16,683 nucleotides of DNA from Bacteroidales bacterium UBA1035 (GTDB lineage: Bacteria; Bacteroidota; Bacteroidia; Bacteroidales; Dysgonomonadaceae). Position 1 is the first letter of the stretch. The number at the start of each line of letters is the position of its first letter. Shown here in pieces: positions 13,595-16,683 of this stretch. The translations under genes were made by a program, and so were the position numbers. Below the pieces are notes generated by a model. It searched no databases. It worked only from the letters and a program-made list of their open reading frames with translations, and was not told the origin of the DNA. The stretch spans positions 17,878 through 34,560 of the forward strand of contig DCEG01000082.1 in the NCBI GenBank assembly GCA_002316835.1. Reading direction: 5' to 3'.

Positions 13595-13623
13595 AACGCT
13601 CCGATTTTATCGGGGCGTTTTTT
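13595..13623 (+). terminator. Rho-independent terminator of rplS
   Basis: AACGCTCCGA (13595-13604) pairs with TCGGGGCGTT (13610-13619), with one T-G wobble and a five-base loop, followed by a T run to 13623. It begins 22 bases after the rplS stop. Confidence 0.9.
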
Positions 13624-13644
13624 GTATTTTTGTATGGTGGCGAA

Positions 13645-13659
13645 GGGCGTTGAGCATTG
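13645..13659. repeat. Second copy of the shared 15-mer, in the recO upstream spacer
   Basis: GGGCGTTGAGCATTG is identical to 2893-2907. The following bases repeat TGAGC and GAGC motifs in a degenerate way, up to about 13672. A TATTTTTG motif at 13625-13632 could be a -7 element for recO, but it lacks a TTG at the right distance and overlaps the tail of the rplS terminator. Confidence 0.45.
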
Positions 13660-13711
13660 AGCAAAGAGCTTGATGAAACGTCAAACATCAAATTTTGAAC
13701 TTTAAACGAAC

Positions 13712-14434
13712 ATGCTCCATAAAACTCAGGCAATAGTTTTAAGTAACGCAAAGTATAACGATAAATACTCCATTACGCACGTTTTTACGCGCAATTTTGG
13801 ACGGGTTTCGTACCTGCTGCCCAAAACTCACGGTAAGCGTTCAAAAATAAATCCTGCGTTGTTTTCTCCGCTATCCATATTGAACCTGGAAGTGGAACAT
13901 TTGCCACTTCGGGAAATTCAAAGATTGAAAGAAGCAGAACGACAAGTGTTGCTTTATGATATTGGCTCGGATATAACCAAAGTTTCATTGACTTTTTTCC
14001 TGTCAGAATTTCTATCGAAAGTGTTGCGTGAAACTGATAATAATGAAGTGTTGTTCGATTACCTGAAGCATGCTGTTGAGGTGTTGGAAGAAACCAAAAC
14101 CGGTCTGGCAAATTATCATTTGACTTTTATATTGGGCCTTACCCGCTTTCTGGGAATTTATCCTAATCTTGAAAATTATGCCAAAGGTTGTTGTTTTGAT
14201 ATGCTGAACGGAGAATTCACGTACCGCATCCCGATACACGGTTACTATTTACGAGACAGGGAAAGTGGGTATTTAAATGTGCTGTCGCGGATTAATTTTT
14301 CGAATATGCATTTATTTAAAATGTCTCGAAGCGATAGAAATCTGATTATCGAACGTCTGCTGACGTATTATCGGTTGCATTTGTATGATTTTCCGGCAAT
14401 AAAATCGCTGGATGTGTTGAGGGAGTTGTTTTGA
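13712..14434 (+). CDS. recO: DNA repair protein RecO
   Basis: RecO works with RecR to load RecA onto SSB-coated single-stranded DNA in gap repair (RecFOR pathway). The 240-residue protein has the normal length. The N-terminal OB-fold (about 1-80) shows the typical opening HKTQAIVLSNAKYNDKYSITHVFT, then FGRVSYLLPKTHGKRSKINPALFSPLSILNLEVE. A helical domain follows, with ELSEFLS-like and LTFILGLTRFLGIYPN segments (about 137-152). A zinc-finger region as in some RecO proteins is not evident; only a CC pair is present near 159-160. The start follows the ATG at 13712. The gene reads away from rplS after a terminator and converges on the thiamine pyrophosphokinase gene. Confidence 0.94.
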   Translation: MLHKTQAIVLSNAKYNDKYSITHVFTRNFGRVSYLLPKTHGKRSKINPALFSPLSILNLEVEHLPLREIQRLKEAERQVLLYDIGSDITKVSLTFFLSEFLSKVLRETDNNEVLFDYLKHAVEVLEETKTGLANYHLTFILGLTRFLGIYPNLENYAKGCCFDMLNGEFTYRIPIHGYYLRDRESGYLNVLSRINFSNMHLFKMSRSDRNLIIERLLTYYRLHLYDFPAIKSLDVLRELF

Positions 14435-14447
14435 GATTTTATCTCAA
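14431..14447 (+). terminator. Small hairpin over the recO stop codon
   Basis: TTGAGAT (14431-14437) and ATCTCAA (14441-14447) pair perfectly around TTT, followed by ATTTTA. The stem includes the recO TGA. It is a weak, AT-rich terminator candidate. Confidence 0.35.
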
Positions 14448-14452
14448 ATTTT

Positions 14453-14532
14453 AGATCTTTCACTTCGTTCAAGATGACAACCAAAAAGTAATATTTTCTG
14501 TTCGTTTGTCATGCTGACGATAGGAAGTATCT
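14453..14532. repeat. REP-like imperfect inverted repeat between recO and thiN
   Basis: AGATCTTTCACTTCGTTC plus AAGATGACAA (14453-14480) is an imperfect inverse of TTGTCATGCTGACGATAGG plus AAGTATCT (14506-14532), with a 25-base centre. The halves share AGAT, a TTC-rich block and ATGACAA. Similar elements with ends like CACTTCGTTCAGAATGACA are common in spacers of Bacteroidetes genomes. Its place between convergent genes suits a REP/MITE-like element that can act as a two-way terminator. Confidence 0.6.
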
Positions 14533-14565
14533 GATATTGTCAGCTAAATATGTTATTTGAAATTG

Positions 14566-15201
14566 CTACGAAAACACTTGAAAAACAATCACTCTTCCAC
14601 AAGTATCAATCGTAAAGTTATCGCCGGTCGATTCGTTTAACGAGCCTTGCCACCAATTGGTGAGAATCCTGTTCTGTATTGGATATTTTAACCCTATTGT
14701 GGTAAGAGGTTTTTGTCCTATGGCAAAAAGAGAAACTTTTTCACCGATAAAACTTTTAAAAGTGGTTTTTGAACTGATCGGAGTGAAAACGCCATAGTTG
14801 GTCAGCATATTCACATTGGCTATCGCTTCATAGTCTGCTAAAAGCGAAATGTTTCCAATAGTGTGGTCTTCGCGCATACCTGTTCCACCCACGATTGTGA
14901 TATTTCTTTTGCCTTTTTCTGTACAGAAGAGGACTGCTTTGGTTAAATCATTGGTCTCTTGTTCTCTGTTCGGGTATAATTTTTCGGCAAATCGGGTTTT
15001 GTTCTCTTCGGAGATGGAATCCAGATCGCCCACAATGGCATCAGGGATTCCGCCAATTTCAATAAAATGATTTGCTGCTCCATCACAACAAACAATGTAT
15101 GAAGCATTCTCTATAGCCGATAAAGAAATTGGGTGATGAGGATATCTTCCGTTTGCGACAATTACTGCTGTTGAGTCATCGACTTTATTACTTGATGTCA
15201 T
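14566..15201 (-). CDS. thiN: Thiamine pyrophosphokinase
   Basis: The enzyme transfers pyrophosphate from ATP to thiamine, making thiamine diphosphate in the cytoplasm. The 211-residue protein shows the catalytic motifs in order: CDGAANHF (39-46), IVGDLDSI (56-63) with the aspartates that hold Mg-ATP, ETNDLTKA (82-89) and GGTGMREDHTIGNI (105-118). The C-terminal thiamine-binding beta domain includes GLKYP and NRILTNWWQGSLNE (177-190). The ATG at 15201 is preferred over a TTG at 15222, because that TTG lies inside a -7 promoter motif (15227-15220). No riboswitch is visible upstream. The symbol thiN follows the Bacillus name for this activity and is assigned by family only. Confidence 0.94.
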   Translation of the reverse strand: MTSSNKVDDSTAVIVANGRYPHHPISLSAIENASYIVCCDGAANHFIEIGGIPDAIVGDLDSISEENKTRFAEKLYPNREQETNDLTKAVLFCTEKGKRNITIVGGTGMREDHTIGNISLLADYEAIANVNMLTNYGVFTPISSKTTFKSFIGEKVSLFAIGQKPLTTIGLKYPIQNRILTNWWQGSLNESTGDNFTIDTCGRVIVFQVFS

Positions 15202-15219
15202 TTTGTGGGTTCTTTGATA

Positions 15220-15227
15220 CAAAGATA
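15220..15227 (-). promoter_or_regulatory. -7 element for the thiamine pyrophosphokinase gene
   Basis: The minus strand reads TATCTTTG, a TAnnTTTG match 19 bases before the ATG at 15201, giving a very short leader of about a dozen bases. No TTG is seen 19-20 bases upstream, where the sequence is AT-rich. Confidence 0.4.
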
Positions 15228-15342
15228 AAATAGTTTACTTAAAATTTATTTGTGATTGAAAAAAGTAATACCCATTGAGGTTTTAATCCACAAAACGTGG
15301 TGATATGTAGCTGTCAATTAATTAATACAGCAATCGGTTGAT

Positions 15343-16032
15343 TTATTTTTTGAATGATATCAGATATTTATCGATATACAGTTGTTGTTCTTTCGATTTG
15401 TATTGCTGAATAAAGCGTGGATGTTCCAAAACCACCACCCGGCCAAAAAGTTTTGTGTCTTTATTTAATTTATGGATGAAATCCGCGTTTTTTTTCCCCA
15501 GAATATATACTTCAGATGTGTCTAATCCCAGGTCGATATGCTTTCGTAACGATATTATCATGAATTCTTTTACCATTTCAAAAAGATCTTTATCATCGTA
15601 ATAGTTCGCATTAAGCCAATTTCCGTTTTTCGCTTTTCGAATAATAGCCAATGGAAACGGTGAGTTGATATAAAAATTGCTGTAAAATGACTTTGCACCG
15701 CCATAAGCTGCAATCATATCGTAAACAAATACGGAAGAGACTTCGTGTGTTTTTGCCGATTCCATTCTAATGCCGCAAACGCACTCCAGACGTTTGGTAT
15801 CAGTAAAGGGGACACCCGTTGTCCCTGCCCCATGTCTGCCCGGATTGATTCCGATGATAAATCTTCGCGGACTTGTATCGTTGTAGTATTTTGTATAGAA
15901 CGCTTTCATCACCGACATGGTTTCGGGATTATCCAAATAGGGGTTCAATACCCGGAAGCCATCAGGTAATTTACCCGTGTACTGTAATTTATGGTTGAAT
16001 TCGATGATTTTATCGGCAATGGTTTTTGTCAT
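15343..16032 (-). CDS. SMUG2-type uracil-DNA glycosylase family protein
   Basis: This 229-residue protein belongs to the uracil-DNA glycosylase superfamily, in the branch annotated as SMUG2 (formerly DUF4918), which removes deaminated or damaged bases as the first step of base-excision repair. Motif 1, which binds the flipped base, is GINPGRHGAGTTGVPFTD (61-78) with Asn63. The middle region FYSNFYINSPFPLA (116-129) resembles the SMUG FSNxFxxNxxPL segment. Motif 2 is LEHPRF (202-207), containing the HP pair. There are no iron-sulfur cysteines and no signal peptide. It lies 72 bases after the DUF488 gene and 141 bases before thiN on the same strand. Its exact base specificity is not evident. 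Confidence 0.9.
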   Translation of the reverse strand: MTKTIADKIIEFNHKLQYTGKLPDGFRVLNPYLDNPETMSVMKAFYTKYYNDTSPRRFIIGINPGRHGAGTTGVPFTDTKRLECVCGIRMESAKTHEVSSVFVYDMIAAYGGAKSFYSNFYINSPFPLAIIRKAKNGNWLNANYYDDKDLFEMVKEFMIISLRKHIDLGLDTSEVYILGKKNADFIHKLNKDTKLFGRVVVLEHPRFIQQYKSKEQQLYIDKYLISFKK

Positions 16033-16104
16033 TTTGTATTTAATAAACGATAAGTCTATATATAACGATCGGTAATCACGGTTAGTTCTACAGCTACAAT
16101 ATCT

Positions 16105-16659
16105 CTATTGTTCTTGATCAAATAAGTTCTCGTCAGAGTAAAAAACACGGTTGTCTGCGATACGCGCAGCGGATGTATAAGGATGCTCTTTTGCTTTTCC
16201 TGCTGTGGTTATGTGAAGTACTGTCCAACCTTGTACTTTCAGGAAATCGGATACCATCGATCGATGGCAACGCCACCAAACAGCTTCAGAACACATGTAA
16301 GCGGTGGTCTGGCGCAGAGCAATAGCTTCCAGATCAGTAATTGCTTCCTTAAAAGCTACCGTTTCCATATAGTCGGCATATCCACGAAAAGAAGCGTGGC
16401 GCCAGCGTGTGTTTTTTGAATTTTGTACAACCTTTATTCTTCCTCCCAACCCTTTCATATGCATGTACTCTATCCCGTTCCGTGGCATCTCGACTTCTAA
16501 ACTTTCCTTATTAAACTGTGGGTATTTTCGTGAACCAGGATATTGGCGAATGTCCACCAGCGTCTTAATATCGAATGATTTTAACATTCCGATGAATTCG
16601 GCCAAAGTATGAGTGGAATGACCTATGGTGTATATAATATGTGGTTCTAATGGTTGCAT
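16105..16659 (-). CDS. DUF488 family protein
   Basis: This 184-residue soluble protein matches DUF488, a widespread family of unknown biochemical function. The signatures are YTIGHSTHTLAEFIGML (10-26), LVDIRQYPGSRKYPQFN (34-50), MHMKGLGGR (66-74), and the cysteine motif MCSEAVWWRCHRSMV (122-136), in which Cys123, Glu125, Cys131, His132 and Arg133 are the conserved positions (CxE...CHR). The C-terminus is short and acidic. The start at 16659 leaves only 24 bases of upstream sequence in the window, so its promoter cannot be judged. It precedes the SMUG2 glycosylase gene on the same strand with a 72-base gap, and the two may be cotranscribed. No signal peptide or membrane helix is present. Confidence 0.92.
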   Translation of the reverse strand: MQPLEPHIIYTIGHSTHTLAEFIGMLKSFDIKTLVDIRQYPGSRKYPQFNKESLEVEMPRNGIEYMHMKGLGGRIKVVQNSKNTRWRHASFRGYADYMETVAFKEAITDLEAIALRQTTAYMCSEAVWWRCHRSMVSDFLKVQGWTVLHITTAGKAKEHPYTSAARIADNRVFYSDENLFDQEQ

Positions 16660-16683
16660 GTAGATTTTAGAGAACCCTTTGTC

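Noticed and set aside
15202..15222. TTG start at 15222 for the thiamine pyrophosphokinase gene
   Set aside because: The codon lies in the TAnnTTTG promoter motif, and the ATG at 15201 gives the usual N-terminus.
15202..15342. Terminator or TPP riboswitch between the SMUG2 and thiN genes
   Set aside because: Only a four-base CCAC/GTGG stem is seen near 15290-15302, and none of the conserved THI-element sequence is present.
1..16683. tRNA or rRNA genes
   Set aside because: No tRNA cloverleaf with a TTCRA arm, and no rRNA-like sequence, was noticed on either strand; a dedicated scan was not possible.

Overview
This 16.7 kb window is chromosomal DNA from a member of the Bacteroidota, most likely of the order Bacteroidales. 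The evidence is the set of promoters with a TTG / TAnnTTTG architecture, the near absence of Shine-Dalgarno sequences, the short lipoprotein signals, and several families that are typical of the phylum: a GH3 glycosidase fused to a serine hydrolase, a 5'-nucleotidase split over two genes, a SMUG2-type glycosylase and DUF6157. The genus cannot be fixed from the sequence alone.

Left part (1-1240), accessory: a 42-bp tandem repeat array runs off the left edge. It is followed by two partial copies of a hairpin-rich dispersed repeat that flank a small DUF2185 (Imm33-like) gene with its own promoter motif. A 15-bp inverted sequence containing GTTAGCGG/CCGCTAAC lies just outside each end of the gene region, so this looks like an inserted gene cassette.

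Region 1245-5445 (minus strand) is a compact run of genes, read in the order penicillin-acylase-type Ntn hydrolase lipoprotein, DUF6157 protein, zinc-free quinone-oxidoreductase-like MDR, and a GrpB/UPF0157 gene broken by a one-base frameshift. Region 5722-8293 (minus) has aroB, which carries a good promoter of its own, then the C-terminal remnant of a type ISP/IIG restriction-modification enzyme whose GTG start overlaps the aroB stop, then a Tat-exported aldo/keto reductase.

Region 8382-13000 (minus) is an envelope and salvage cluster: a 5'-nucleotidase C-terminal-domain lipoprotein, the matching metallophosphatase domain, and a large exported GH3 N-acetylhexosaminidase/serine hydrolase fusion that probably acts in peptidoglycan turnover. 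At 13001-13222 two divergent promoters separate this cluster from rplS (plus), which has a structured leader and a strong terminator. recO (plus) follows and converges on the minus-strand genes for thiamine pyrophosphokinase, a SMUG2-type DNA glycosylase and a DUF488 protein. A REP-like inverted repeat sits in the recO/thiN convergent gap, and a decayed half copy lies at 11351-11384.

Most of the window is ordinary housekeeping. The parts most worth a second look are the cassette-like unit at 541-1217, the repeat array at the left edge, the restriction-enzyme remnant behind aroB, and the structured rplS leader.
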